Positions 1 through 8,858 of a stretch of 64,000 nucleotides of DNA are shown here, in pieces. The notes under the pieces are model-generated. The model had not been told where the DNA came from, did no database searches, and saw nothing but the letters and a program-made list of their open reading frames with translations. Position 1 is the stretch's first letter; the number at the start of each line of letters is the position of its first letter. A program made the position numbers and the translations under genes. This stretch comes from Dyella psychrodurans (GTDB lineage: Bacteria > Pseudomonadota > Gammaproteobacteria > Xanthomonadales > Rhodanobacteraceae): positions 1,024,451 through 1,088,450 of the forward strand of contig NZ_QRBF01000001.1 of the NCBI RefSeq assembly GCF_003363265.1, given 5' to 3'.

Positions 1-243
1 CGCCATAAAGTGTTCGAGCTGATGCAGCAAGGCAAGAGCGATGCGCAGATCAAGCAGTATCTGGTCGACCGCTACTCCGATTTCGTGCTTTACGATCCGC
101 CGGTCAACACGCATACCTGGCTGCTCTGGTTTGGGCCGCTGTTGATTCTGATCGCCGGCGGCGCGGTGGTCGGCTACACCATCCGCAAGCGCAGCCACAC
201 GGGCACGCCCGCCGCACCGACCGACAATGGGGACGATTGGTGA
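1..243 (+). CDS. ccmH: cytochrome c-type biogenesis protein CcmH (C-terminal part)
   Basis: The reading frame is open from the first base, so only the last 80 residues are present and the N-terminal CxxC heme-ligation part lies outside. What remains is the end of the periplasmic helical domain (DAQIKQYLVDRYSDFVLY, typical of CcmH) followed by one membrane helix (about residues 38-57, from TWLLWFGPLL) and a short basic, then Pro/Ala-rich tail. CcmH helps reduce apocytochrome c and hand it to the CcmF heme lyase on the periplasmic face of the inner membrane. Its TGA overlaps the GTG start of the next gene, so the two are translationally coupled. Confidence 0.93.
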   Translation, partial: RHKVFELMQQGKSDAQIKQYLVDRYSDFVLYDPPVNTHTWLLWFGPLLILIAGGAVVGYTIRKRSHTGTPAAPTDNGDDW

Positions 244-1301
244 AGTTTGCTTTCTACATCGCCGCCGCAGTGATGATCGCTGTGGCGTTGGCATTGCTGC
301 TGATTCCGCTACTTCGCAACGGCCGCCAATCGGGCCAGCCGCGAGGCGTGTTCGCGCTGATGCTTTTCATCGTGCTGGTCGTTCCGGCCGGCACCGCCCT
401 CCTGTACCTGCGAGTGGGCGCGCCTTCGACACTGAGTGGCGTCGCCACGCAGACGCAGACGGCAACGGACATCAACAAAGCACTGGATGAGTTGCGCGCT
501 CACCTGGCCAGCAATCCCAAGGATGTGCAAGGCTGGATGCTGCTCGCGCAGGCCGAGACGGAAATGCAGCACATGGGTGAGGCGCGCGATGCGTTCGATC
601 ACATATTGCAGCTAACCCCGAACGATACAACGGCGATGGTGGGCTGGGCCGAAGCCGATTCAGCCGCACGACCGGACCACCGCATCGAAGGGCGTGCACG
701 CGATCTGCTGGAACAGGCGGTAAAACTGGAACCGGACAATCAGCGCGGATTGTGGTTGCTCGGCATCAGCGATTTTCAGGAAGGCCGCTTTGCCGATGCA
801 GCGGCCACGTGGCGCGTACTGCAGCCGCAACTGCAACCCGGCTCGAGCGTGGCACAGGCGGTCGCACAGCAGATCGCACTGGCCGATGCACGCGCTGGCG
901 GCTCCCCCGCCTCGGCTTCAAGCGCGAGCTCTTCGTCCCCTGCACGGCCTCAAGGTCCGGCCTTGCAAATCAAAGTGGCCATCGCACCTGCACTGAAAGC
1001 AAAGCTTGCCGCCGGCGACACGCTGTTCGTCTACGCACGCGCCGAAAAGGGTCCGCCCATGCCGCTTGCCGTGGCTCGACTCGATGCAAGCCAACTGCCG
1101 GCCACCGTCACCCTCACCGACTCCATGGGCATGATGCCGTCGATGAAGCTGTCTTCGGTTCCACGTGTTTTCGTGGGTGCGCGCATCAGTCATAGTGGCG
1201 AGGCCGTGGCCCAGGCGGGCGACCTGGAAGGTAATGCCGGCGTGGTGGCGGTCAACGCCAAGACGCCCGTCAGCATACTCATCGACAAAGTGCACGACTA
1301 A
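240..1301 (+). CDS. ccmI: cytochrome c maturation TPR protein CcmI/CycH
   Basis: 353 residues. Two N-terminal membrane helices (about residues 3-22 and 36-56) are followed by a periplasmic TPR region (about 80-200) with the recurrent GWMLLAQ-type helix starts, an Ala/Ser-rich linker (about 215-240) and a C-terminal beta-rich domain (ALQIKVAIAPAL onward), the usual CycH/CcmI plan. CcmI is the chaperone that presents apocytochrome c to the CcmF/CcmH heme lyase. The start is taken as GTG at 240, which overlaps the TGA of ccmH (GTGA); a TTG one codon earlier is also in frame. It follows ccmH directly as the last gene of the ccm operon. Confidence 0.9.
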   Translation: MKFAFYIAAAVMIAVALALLLIPLLRNGRQSGQPRGVFALMLFIVLVVPAGTALLYLRVGAPSTLSGVATQTQTATDINKALDELRAHLASNPKDVQGWMLLAQAETEMQHMGEARDAFDHILQLTPNDTTAMVGWAEADSAARPDHRIEGRARDLLEQAVKLEPDNQRGLWLLGISDFQEGRFADAAATWRVLQPQLQPGSSVAQAVAQQIALADARAGGSPASASSASSSSPARPQGPALQIKVAIAPALKAKLAAGDTLFVYARAEKGPPMPLAVARLDASQLPATVTLTDSMGMMPSMKLSSVPRVFVGARISHSGEAVAQAGDLEGNAGVVAVNAKTPVSILIDKVHD

Positions 1302-1310
1302 GGAATGGTA

Positions 1311-2411
1311 ATGAGCGATGCGCGCCAGTACTTCAAGCTGCCTTCGCCTTTCGCGATGAAGCGCGGCGGCGCGTTGCACGGCGCGCACGTCGCTTACGAA
1401 ACCTGGGGCACCCTGAACGCGGCACGCGACAACGCCGTACTGATACTCACCGGACTTTCTCCCAGCGCACACGCGGCCGCCAATGCGCAGGACCCATCGC
1501 CGGGCTGGTGGGAAGAGATGCTTGGACCCGGCAAAGCCATCGATACCCGGCGCTGGTTCGTCATCTGCGTGAATTCCCTCGGCAGCGACAAAGGCTCTAC
1601 CTGCCCTGCCTCGACCGATCCGGCGACGGGCGAACCGTATCGCCTCAGCTTTCCCGATCTTTCGCTGGAAGATGTCGCCAACGCCGCGCACGGCGTGGTC
1701 ACGCACCTTGGTATCGACAGCCTGGCGTGCCTGATCGGTTGCTCCATGGGCGGCATGAGCGCGCTGGCGTACATGCTGCTGCATCCTGGCAGCGTGTGCG
1801 CGCATATCAGTGTCGATACCGCGCCGCAGGCACAGCCGTTCGCGATTGCCATACGCTCGCTGCAGCGCGAAGCGATCCGGCTCGATCCGCACTGGAACGA
1901 AGGCCGTTACGACGCCGAGCACTATCCGGATATCGGCATGAGCATCGCGCGCAAGCTCGGCGTGATCACGTATCGCTCGGCCATGGAATGGAACGGCCGC
2001 TTTGCGCGCATCCGGCTCGAAGCCGAGCAGCGCGAAGAGCAGCCATTCGGCTTCGAATTCCAGGTGGAGTCGTATCTTGAAGGCCACGCGCGACGCTTCG
2101 TGCGCACCTTCGATCCCAACAGCTACCTCTATCTTTCCCGTGCCAGCGACTGGTTCGATATTGCCGAATACGGCCACGGCAACGTGATGGAAGGCTTGAA
2201 GCGCATACGCATCGAACAAGCCATGGTGATCGGCGTGAGCACCGACATCCTGTTTCCGCTCGAACAGCAGGAGCAGATCGCGGAAGGGTTGGAAGCGGCA
2301 GGCGCCAAGGTGGAATTCGTCGCGCTCGACTCGCCGCAAGGACACGATGCGTTTCTCGTCGACATCGAAAACTACAGCCGCGCCATTGGTGGATTCCTGG
2401 CGCAGCTGTAA
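1311..2411 (+). CDS. MetX-family amino acid O-acyltransferase (probable serine O-succinyltransferase)
   Basis: 366 residues of an alpha/beta-hydrolase fold acyltransferase. The nucleophile elbow is GCSMGG with Ser145; Asp312 (in STDILFP) and His345 (in GHDAFLVD) complete the triad. Sequence overall is that of MetX. In Xanthomonadales this branch has been reassigned: members succinylate L-serine for cysteine synthesis rather than acetylating homoserine, so substrate should not be assumed from the MetX name. Start: ATG 1311 is preferred over ATG 1305 because the AAGGA at 1300-1304 sits 6 bases before it and abuts the earlier one. The gene begins 9 bases after ccmI and may be read through from it. 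Confidence 0.87.
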   Translation: MSDARQYFKLPSPFAMKRGGALHGAHVAYETWGTLNAARDNAVLILTGLSPSAHAAANAQDPSPGWWEEMLGPGKAIDTRRWFVICVNSLGSDKGSTCPASTDPATGEPYRLSFPDLSLEDVANAAHGVVTHLGIDSLACLIGCSMGGMSALAYMLLHPGSVCAHISVDTAPQAQPFAIAIRSLQREAIRLDPHWNEGRYDAEHYPDIGMSIARKLGVITYRSAMEWNGRFARIRLEAEQREEQPFGFEFQVESYLEGHARRFVRTFDPNSYLYLSRASDWFDIAEYGHGNVMEGLKRIRIEQAMVIGVSTDILFPLEQQEQIAEGLEAAGAKVEFVALDSPQGHDAFLVDIENYSRAIGGFLAQL

Positions 2412-2435
2412 CGCATCGCGACGCCGCTGGTGCTG

Positions 2436-2753
2436 TTACAGCGCGATCGGCTCGAACCCTGCGAACAGCGCCTCCGCTTCAGGCAGCTCACGCAGCGGCA
2501 CGTAATCGCAGACGTTGGCGAAACGCTCCCACAACTCCACCACGCGCGGACTCGAATGCGCCGCCTCGATCCCGCCATCCTGCCATTCGAAGACCTCGAC
2601 GATCGTGCCGTCCTTGGCCCGCATGGCCTGTGCGGGCCGATCCGTCATCAGGCCCAGCGTACGCAGGCAAGGCGCATGCTCGCGGACCAGATCCTCCAGC
2701 TTGTCCTCACACCCCGGCTTGGGCCGGTAAGCTACAATCACCATCACACCCAT
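2436..2753 (-). CDS. small ABM-type (dimeric alpha-beta barrel) protein
   Basis: 105 residues. The start MGVMVIVAYRPKPGCEDKLE and the pattern strand-helix-strand with EVFEWQDG in the middle match the antibiotic biosynthesis monooxygenase/EthD-like ferredoxin-fold superfamily, whose members form dimeric barrels. No catalytic residues can be assigned, and these proteins range from monooxygenases to stress proteins of unknown role, so a specific function is not claimed. It is transcribed towards the MetX-family gene, 24 bases away, with no clear terminator between them. Confidence 0.72.
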   Translation of the reverse strand: MGVMVIVAYRPKPGCEDKLEDLVREHAPCLRTLGLMTDRPAQAMRAKDGTIVEVFEWQDGGIEAAHSSPRVVELWERFANVCDYVPLRELPEAEALFAGFEPIAL

Positions 2754-2880
2754 GGACTCCCCCTCCGGGCTTGATCAGGCATAGATCATACGAAGGCTAG
2801 CAGAGAGGCCTTATCCAGGCTTCAGCCAGTTTGTTCTTCCATAAGGGTTGTCTGCAGACCCGGATCCATCCGAGACCGCC

Positions 2881-3462
2881 ATGCTCACTACGGAATTTCC
2901 CGGCTGTCAAAAGCTGATCCACGCGATCGATGAAGCCGTCACCAAAGGCTCCACACCCGCTATCACCGACAGCCTGCGCAATAGCCTTTGCAAGCTGATC
3001 CGCAGCAAGGAAATCGCCCTGCCCGATTGCGTGTTCGAAACCGCCGAGAACCGCTACGCCCGCCGCGAGCTCTACCACAGCGACGAATACGGTTATTGCG
3101 TGGTGGCCATGACCTGGGGCCCTGGCCAAGGCACCCCCATCCACGACCACTGTGGCATGTGGTGTGTCGAAGGTGTGTGGAGCGGCGCGCTGGAAGTGGT
3201 GCAGTACGAGCGCATGGCCGACGAAGGCGATCTGTGCCGATTCCAGGCGGTGGGCTCCATCCAGGCAGGCCCCGGCTCGGCCGGCAGCCTGATTCCGCCG
3301 CACGAGTACCACACCATCCGCAACCCCAGCGACGACACCGTGGCGGTGAGCCTGCACGTCTATTCGGGCAACATGACTCACTGCGCCGTGTTCCAGCCCA
3401 AGGGCCAGGACGAGCGCTACGAGCGCTCGGACCGCCAGCTGAGTCTCGACCCGGTCCATTGA
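2881..3462 (+). CDS. cysteine dioxygenase type I family protein (thiol dioxygenase)
   Basis: 193 residues, a cupin with the three-histidine iron site of cysteine dioxygenase: His88 and His90 in PIHDHCGMW and a third His in PHEYHTIRN (His144 best aligned), followed by SLHVYSG. The family adds O2 to cysteine or 3-mercaptopropionate to make the sulfinate. Cysteine and 3-mercaptopropionate dioxygenases cannot be told apart here. An ATG at 2881 is chosen; an upstream in-frame TTG at 2848 would add 11 residues without a family match. Its neighbour upstream makes a cysteine precursor, so both ends of cysteine metabolism are close, though the intervening gene is on the other strand. Confidence 0.85.
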   Translation: MLTTEFPGCQKLIHAIDEAVTKGSTPAITDSLRNSLCKLIRSKEIALPDCVFETAENRYARRELYHSDEYGYCVVAMTWGPGQGTPIHDHCGMWCVEGVWSGALEVVQYERMADEGDLCRFQAVGSIQAGPGSAGSLIPPHEYHTIRNPSDDTVAVSLHVYSGNMTHCAVFQPKGQDERYERSDRQLSLDPVH

Positions 3463-3474
3463 ACACGGCATAAT
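3446..3474 (+). promoter_or_regulatory. probable sigma-70 promoter of tRNA-Leu
   Basis: TCGACC (3446-3451) and CATAAT (3469-3474) are separated by 17 bases and lie 17 bases before the tRNA. The -10 matches consensus at five of six positions, the -35 at four of six. It overlaps the last codons of the dioxygenase gene. Confidence 0.45.
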
Positions 3475-3490
3475 AGGCGTTCGTTCCCTG

Positions 3491-3576
3491 CCGGTGTGGC
3501 GGAATGGTAGACGCGGTGGACTCAAAATCCACTGGCAGCGATGTCGTGTAGGTTCGAGTCCTATCACCGGTACCAA
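3491..3576 (+). tRNA. tRNA-Leu (CAA)
   Basis: 86 bases with encoded CCA. The acceptor stem pairs GCCGGTG with CACCGGT (one G-U). The anticodon stem GTGGA/TCCAC closes the loop CTCAAAA, giving anticodon CAA (reads UUG). A long variable arm, as in class II tRNAs, follows, and the T arm is AGGTTCGAGTCCT. A terminator hairpin follows at once. Confidence 0.97.
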
Positions 3577-3581
3577 CGTGA

Positions 3582-3604
3582 AAACCCGCGCAAAGCGGGT
3601 TTTT
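3582..3604 (+). terminator. rho-independent terminator after tRNA-Leu
   Basis: AAAACCCGC and GCGGGTTTT form a 9-bp stem around a 5-base loop, ending in a T run, six bases after the tRNA CCA end. Confidence 0.85.
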
Positions 3605-3789
3605 CTTTGCCCTGGGCATTCACGTCCGTTCCACATTGTCGATAGCGGCGAACCGCGCGGCCTTTCGGTCGTCGAAAGCATGTCGCTCGAGCAAAACCAT
3701 CGCCGTGGTCCGGAATCGCGTACACGCGTTACTGCTATTCGATATGTAATAAGGTAGTGCCGTGCCACTCAGGGGACAGTGACGACTCC

Positions 3790-5256
3790 ATGATGCCGCT
3801 GCTCGCAATCGGTTTCGTCCTTTTGCATGCAATGTCCATCCTGCTGCTGCCAGGGCACGCCATGGCGGCATCGTATGTGTTCCTGGTGGTTGCACCCTTG
3901 CTCGCCTGCGCCTTCGCCGTAAGGCGAGGGCTGATGATGGGGCTGGCTCCCGCCCAGGGATGGAGCCTGGCCGCGCTGAGCATGTTGCTCTGGACGCTGG
4001 GCATGGCCAGCAGCCTTTATCAGGATCTTTTCCTCAGCAACAGCAACCTCGCTCCTGGCGAAACGATGTTGCTTTACATCCTTTACGGCGTACCCATCTC
4101 CTACGCGGTGGCTATCGTCGGGGTGGAAAGCCGCTCGCATATCCAGCGGGGTATCGACGCCGTGCTGGCTGCATTGCTGGGTTATCTCTACTTCGTCCTG
4201 ATGTTTTCCTGGACGACCTTGCAGGGCGTATCGAGCCAGCAATCGGCGCAGATGATTGCTTACATGTTCGACGTGGAAAACGCCTTTCTGGCCGTCATGA
4301 CGACAGTCCGCTTCTTCGCCGCCGATGCACCACGGCAACGCCATCTGTTTGCCGCCATGGCATCGTTTACCTGGCTCTACGGCATCAGCTCGGCCTACTA
4401 CAACCACCATGTCGCCCTGGATATCTCGCCGAACATCGGCACCCTTTACGACGTGATGGTCGACGTGCCGTTCCTGGTTTTCATCCTCATGGCATGGCGC
4501 ATGCCATCGCGGATTCCGCTCACGCTCAATCCACCTTTAGGTCTGGTGCGTTTCGTGCGCATCGGCAGTCCTTTGTTGCTGGCGCTGTCCGTCTTGGCCA
4601 TCGCACTGCTTGTGCTGCGTCAGCGGTTCGCCCTCGGCGTTGCGGGCGTGGTGATCGCTGTGATCGGCTACGGTCTTCGCAGCATCCTCAGTCAGGTTCG
4701 GCAGATCGAGACGGCAGACAGGCTGCGCAGCGATCACACGATGCTTGCCGAACTCGCCCTGCATGACGGTCTGACCGGCTTACTGAACCGACGCGCCTTC
4801 GAAGAGGCCATCGGGCGTGAATGGCGCCAGGCCCTTCGGACGCAGCAAGCCGTGTCGCTGCTGCTGATCGACGTCGACATGTTCAAGCAATACAACGATC
4901 GTTATGGACACCTCGCCGGCGATGCCTGCCTGCGTGATGTGGCGGCGATACTCACGCAGGCCGTGCAGCGACCCATGGACTTGCTTGCCCGCTATGGCGG
5001 CGAGGAATTCGTGCTGATTCTTCCATCGACGCCGCTGGCAGGCGCGAAGGAGGTTGCCGATCGTCTTTGCAAGCTGGTGCGGCAACTCAATCTGCCTCAC
5101 GACGACAGCCCGATTCAACGCATCACGGTCAGCATCGGCGCGGCGAGCATCGTGCCTACGCACGACGCGTTGCCGGATGCATTGATAGCCTCGGCCGATC
5201 GCGCGCTCTACGAAGCCAAGCGCAAAGGGCGCAACCGCTTCGAATTGGCCACGTAA
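3790..5256 (+). CDS. membrane-bound diguanylate cyclase (GGDEF) beside the pga operon
   Basis: 488 residues. The first ~300 residues are hydrophobic with roughly nine or ten membrane helices and no recognised sensor domain. The C-terminal GGDEF domain carries the intact signature GGEEF (residues 403-407), the LIDVDMFKQYND metal/substrate motif and a primary inhibitory site RxxD (Arg394-Asp397) five residues before it. It should therefore make c-di-GMP and be feedback-inhibited. ATG 3790 is used, though the AGGGGA at 3771 is rather far; ATG 3793 and an upstream GTG at 3757 are alternatives. It converges on pgaD with 35 bases between stops. c-di-GMP activates the PgaC/PgaD synthase, so a role in PNAG control is likely but inferred from position. 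Confidence 0.9.
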   Translation: MMPLLAIGFVLLHAMSILLLPGHAMAASYVFLVVAPLLACAFAVRRGLMMGLAPAQGWSLAALSMLLWTLGMASSLYQDLFLSNSNLAPGETMLLYILYGVPISYAVAIVGVESRSHIQRGIDAVLAALLGYLYFVLMFSWTTLQGVSSQQSAQMIAYMFDVENAFLAVMTTVRFFAADAPRQRHLFAAMASFTWLYGISSAYYNHHVALDISPNIGTLYDVMVDVPFLVFILMAWRMPSRIPLTLNPPLGLVRFVRIGSPLLLALSVLAIALLVLRQRFALGVAGVVIAVIGYGLRSILSQVRQIETADRLRSDHTMLAELALHDGLTGLLNRRAFEEAIGREWRQALRTQQAVSLLLIDVDMFKQYNDRYGHLAGDACLRDVAAILTQAVQRPMDLLARYGGEEFVLILPSTPLAGAKEVADRLCKLVRQLNLPHDDSPIQRITVSIGAASIVPTHDALPDALIASADRALYEAKRKGRNRFELAT

Positions 5257-5291
5257 ACGATCGACGCTGCAAGCCTGCCCGCCCCTCTCAC

Positions 5292-5738
5292 TTACGAACC
5301 ATCAGCATTCAGAAACATGCTTCCGTGTTCGGTGAAGTAAATGGTCGAGCGGCGACTCACACGTAACTGACTGGCCGTATCTACCGAGGCTGCCAGTGCC
5401 GGCGCCATCTCATGGACATCGATCACCCGGTTGGCATGACGCCTTTGCTTTCCTGCAAAGCGCATGCGGTTGTAGAAAGCCCAGGCACCCAGGGAAAGCG
5501 CGCACACGCACGCCACGCCTAACACCAGGTCGAAGTTTTCGACCGCCTGGAACGGATGACCCAGTCCAAGCTTGATGTAGATGTCCTGCAGACCCAGCAG
5601 CCACGCGATCAGCGTGAGCAGAGGCAGCCACAACGATACCCAGAACGTCCAGGCAATCATGGTGATGAGCGCAAAGGTTGCGCGTTGCAGTGGTTTCTGC
5701 CGCTCTGGGCGGTTGATGATGAGCGGTTCGGCTTTCAT
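5292..5738 (-). CDS. pgaD: PNAG synthase auxiliary subunit PgaD
   Basis: 148 residues with two membrane helices (about residues 20-48 and 70-92) and a short cytoplasmic tail, the layout of PgaD. In E. coli PgaD and PgaC together bind c-di-GMP, which stabilises the pair and switches on polymer synthesis. The start ATG overlaps the TGA of pgaC by four bases (ATGA), as expected for two subunits made in step. It is the last gene of pgaABCD. Confidence 0.85.
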   Translation of the reverse strand: MKAEPLIINRPERQKPLQRATFALITMIAWTFWVSLWLPLLTLIAWLLGLQDIYIKLGLGHPFQAVENFDLVLGVACVCALSLGAWAFYNRMRFAGKQRRHANRVIDVHEMAPALAASVDTASQLRVSRRSTIYFTEHGSMFLNADGS

Positions 5739-6985
5739 CGGACACCTCTGTCAGGACTGACCCATACAGCGCGCGTGCCTTTGCGTTTCAGCAGCGCCTT
5801 GGGGAACGCCACGATGGACGTGGTGGTGGTGATCATCCAGTAAGCGATCGGATACCAGATCATCCAGAAGTAGTTGCGGCCAATGCGCTTTTCGTAGCGC
5901 CTGTCGATCAACAGGCTGACCAGGAATTGCAGCATGCACACGACGCCGAGCACGACGCCGTTCCATTGCGCGAACAGTGTCGGCACCCGCATCGATGGAG
6001 GCATTTCGACGACCTGACCGAGCAGCCAAAGCAGCACGATGACAGCCATGTCGAGCGACCAGATCAGGCTTACCACGTATTCAATCGCCACCAGCCACAT
6101 GCGACGCTGACGCCAGGACAGCAGCTTCGACCAGTAACGCAACAGCACTTCCGAGCCGCCCTGTGCCCAGCGCAGCCGCTGCTTCCACAGGCCGCGCAGT
6201 GTTTCGGGCATGAGAATCCAGCACAAGGCGTTGGGTTCGTAGCGAATCTCCCAGTGCCGCATCTGCAGGCGCCAGCTGACGTCGATATCTTCGGTCACCA
6301 TGTCGGTATTCCAGTAACCGACATCGTGCAGCGCGACCTTGCGGAACGCTGCTATCACGCCCGACACGGTGAAGATGCGCCCATAGACGCGTTGTGCGCG
6401 CTTGATCAACCCGATGATCGAGGAGAACTCGCCGACCTGCAGCTTGCCCAGCAAGGTCGAGCGATTGCGGATGCGCGGATTGCCCGTGACGGCACCGACG
6501 CGCGCACTGCCAAGCAGGTGCACCATCAGCCAATGCGTCGCGTAGCGATCGAGTACCGCATCGCCGTCGACACAGACGAGATATTCCCCTTTCGCCGCCA
6601 GCGTCGCCGCGCGCAGACCCATCGCCTTGCCTTGGTTGCTGGACAGATGCAACACGCGAAGCTGCGGGTACTCCTTCATCAGTTGATCGAGCTGCTCGCC
6701 GGTGTCGTCCTTCGAACCATCGTTGACCGCGATGATTTCGAAATCGGGCCAGGTTTGTTCCGCAAGGTGCGCAATGGTTTCACGCACCTGCAGGCCTTCG
6801 TTGTGGCACGGCACGATCAGCGACACCATCGGATACGACGGCAGCGCCGGCGGCTTCAGGCGCGACGGCTCCGTGCGCTCCCAGCGAAGGAAATAGATAA
6901 GCCCCCCGGTCATCCAGATCAGCGACATCGCCAACGGATAGAAGAAGGCAAAATCAAGCAAGGTATGAATGAAGCCAGCGTTCAT
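5735..6985 (-). CDS. pgaC: poly-beta-1,6-N-acetylglucosamine synthase PgaC
   Basis: 416 residues, a processive family 2 glycosyltransferase in the inner membrane that polymerises UDP-GlcNAc into PNAG. One membrane helix near residues 13-33, then the GT2 domain with VPCHNEG, the metal-binding DGD (140-142), the catalytic base in TED (Asp233) and QRLRW (269-273), then about four C-terminal helices. All processive-synthase signatures are intact. ATG 6985 overlaps the stop of pgaB by four bases. A longer upstream frame exists but overlaps pgaB coding sequence and has no family similarity. Confidence 0.96.
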   Translation of the reverse strand: MNAGFIHTLLDFAFFYPLAMSLIWMTGGLIYFLRWERTEPSRLKPPALPSYPMVSLIVPCHNEGLQVRETIAHLAEQTWPDFEIIAVNDGSKDDTGEQLDQLMKEYPQLRVLHLSSNQGKAMGLRAATLAAKGEYLVCVDGDAVLDRYATHWLMVHLLGSARVGAVTGNPRIRNRSTLLGKLQVGEFSSIIGLIKRAQRVYGRIFTVSGVIAAFRKVALHDVGYWNTDMVTEDIDVSWRLQMRHWEIRYEPNALCWILMPETLRGLWKQRLRWAQGGSEVLLRYWSKLLSWRQRRMWLVAIEYVVSLIWSLDMAVIVLLWLLGQVVEMPPSMRVPTLFAQWNGVVLGVVCMLQFLVSLLIDRRYEKRIGRNYFWMIWYPIAYWMITTTTSIVAFPKALLKRKGTRAVWVSPDRGVR

Positions 6986-8856
6986 CGTGATGGCTCCGGA
7001 TAAGGGTAATCGGCGATCGAGATAGACGTCCGGACGCGCTCCAGTTGCGGTTGGTTCTTGATGAAATCGTCGGGGTAGTACCCGATGTGCCGCACGCCGG
7101 ATGCCTGGAGCAATCGGATGCGATCGCTCAGTTGAGTTTCGCTGATGGGTTGGTCGTTCCGCCAGTCGTGCGTGGCGAGCTCGAACAGCGTGTGATCCAA
7201 CGCATGCGGAACGGACGCTACGCGCTGCACCAGATGGCGATACCAGGCGGACGTATCGTCTTGCTTGTCCAGTTGCGGCATCGCCATCACGGCGGTCATG
7301 TCGTAACCGGCCAGGAACGCTGGAAGGCTTTGCGCGAACCATGCTTCCGATGCGGGATCGACAATCGGGCGCGTGTAGATATTGCGCACCGTCTTTACCT
7401 GCGGGCGCCAGACGCGCACGCGATCGGCAAGTTCGTGGGTGAAATCGATCAGCGCCTGGGTTTTCTGCGCCGGCGTCATTCCCGACCACGGGCCGAGATG
7501 GTCGGTATCGCGCAGATAAGCGTCATCGGAGAACAGCAAGCCTGCCTCGTCGGCATGCATGGCGAGATCTTCGTAGACGTCGCCGATCCATTGACGCACG
7601 CGCGGATCCCACGGAGCGAGCCGGTAATGATCGCCGCCGGGCTTGGGTTCGCCGGCGAGGGACGGAAGGTTCGGCGCATCCGCAAAGCGGAAGGCCATCA
7701 CCGGCATCCATGCATACACGCGCACACCGGCACGGGTACGCAGCTGCCATGCCACGCGCGAGAACAAGTCCGCACGCATCGGCAGATGGCGATTGGGGAA
7801 GTACACCGATTCGGCGACGCCGTCGCCTTTGGGATCGGCGTAGGCCTGCAACCATACTTCGGTGGGTTGCATGCGTTTGATGCGATCGAGCAGCTGAGAC
7901 AGATTGCGTTCCTGCTGTGCGGGATCGGCGTCGTAGACATAGTCCAGATCGACCTGCACAGCGCGCACGGCATCGATACGCGACTGATGACGCATCAGCC
8001 AGCCCAGACGATCGGGGTTGATGTTGCCGCTGACCAGCAGGCGCGGGATGGTGCTATCGATCTGCACGCTGGGCAGCGAGTCGTCCAGGCTGAAGGACAA
8101 CGTCAGACCTTCACTCGCTGCCATCTGCACCGCAATCGTGTTGTATGCGCCGTAAGGCCAGACAATCGCACGTGGCCGGTGTCCGGTTTCCTTTTCAATT
8201 TCGTCGATGCTGTGACGCAGATCGTCGCGCAGGCGTTGGGTGTATGCCTCTTTCGTTTCATACGTGCCGGACGCCTTGTTGTAACGCAACGTCACTACCG
8301 CGGGCATTTCATTGCCCTGCGGATTGCCCGGTATACCCATGTGCAGCTGCCAGGTGTGCGAGGCAAACTCCACCAATCCGGACTTCTGGATCTCCCGCAC
8401 CTGATCCCAGGTCAGGAAGCAATCGCGTGTGCATTGCCTGCCGTTGTAGGCCATGCTCTGGCCCTTCGGCATGTCCATCCAAGAGCCAACCAGCGCCGCG
8501 ACGGCCGGATAGTTGTAAGCCCGCAGCAACGGATATACGCGCGTGTAGAAACTTTCCAGGCCATCGTCGAAGGTCAGCAGGACGGCGTGATCGGGCAATG
8601 CGGGGCCGCCTTGCGATGCATTCACCACGTCTTCAAGGCTTACGACGTGATAGCCGTTGGCTTTCAGCCAGTCGAAATGCGCGATCAGATGATCGGTGTT
8701 GGTCGCATCCGAATCGCGATCGCCTTGCGCGCCCACGTCATCGCGTACGTCGTGATACGTGAGCACGATGAACGCAGGTTTTGATGGCGCCTTGGTTTGC
8801 GCGTACGCAAGATGCGCGACCGCGAGCAAGATCAAGGTGAGGAGTATGCGGCGCAT
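6982..8856 (-). CDS. pgaB: PNAG deacetylase/hydrolase PgaB
   Basis: 624 residues. The N-terminal polysaccharide deacetylase domain has TFDDG (Asp97, Asp98) and a metal His in FASHTWQLH; the C-terminal half (from about residue 300) matches the PgaB-specific glycoside hydrolase domain, with acidic residues in GLLFSDDAY. It removes some acetyl groups so that PNAG can leave through PgaA. The E. coli protein is an outer-membrane lipoprotein; here the signal peptide (residues 1-19, ending AYA) has no lipobox Cys, so the product is probably soluble in the periplasm. ATG 8856 has GGAGAG six bases upstream; GTG 8862 overlapping the pgaA stop is an alternative. Confidence 0.93.
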   Translation of the reverse strand: MRRILLTLILLAVAHLAYAQTKAPSKPAFIVLTYHDVRDDVGAQGDRDSDATNTDHLIAHFDWLKANGYHVVSLEDVVNASQGGPALPDHAVLLTFDDGLESFYTRVYPLLRAYNYPAVAALVGSWMDMPKGQSMAYNGRQCTRDCFLTWDQVREIQKSGLVEFASHTWQLHMGIPGNPQGNEMPAVVTLRYNKASGTYETKEAYTQRLRDDLRHSIDEIEKETGHRPRAIVWPYGAYNTIAVQMAASEGLTLSFSLDDSLPSVQIDSTIPRLLVSGNINPDRLGWLMRHQSRIDAVRAVQVDLDYVYDADPAQQERNLSQLLDRIKRMQPTEVWLQAYADPKGDGVAESVYFPNRHLPMRADLFSRVAWQLRTRAGVRVYAWMPVMAFRFADAPNLPSLAGEPKPGGDHYRLAPWDPRVRQWIGDVYEDLAMHADEAGLLFSDDAYLRDTDHLGPWSGMTPAQKTQALIDFTHELADRVRVWRPQVKTVRNIYTRPIVDPASEAWFAQSLPAFLAGYDMTAVMAMPQLDKQDDTSAWYRHLVQRVASVPHALDHTLFELATHDWRNDQPISETQLSDRIRLLQASGVRHIGYYPDDFIKNQPQLERVRTSISIADYPYPEPSR

Positions 8857-8858
8857 CG

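Noticed and set aside
918-2345. 475-codon minus-strand frame opposite ccmI and the MetX-family gene
   Set aside because: Antisense shadow of two well-supported genes.
3577-3789. Direct repeat of the tRNA-Leu 3' end marking an integration site
   Set aside because: No second copy of the T arm and acceptor sequence was found near the far end of the pga block.
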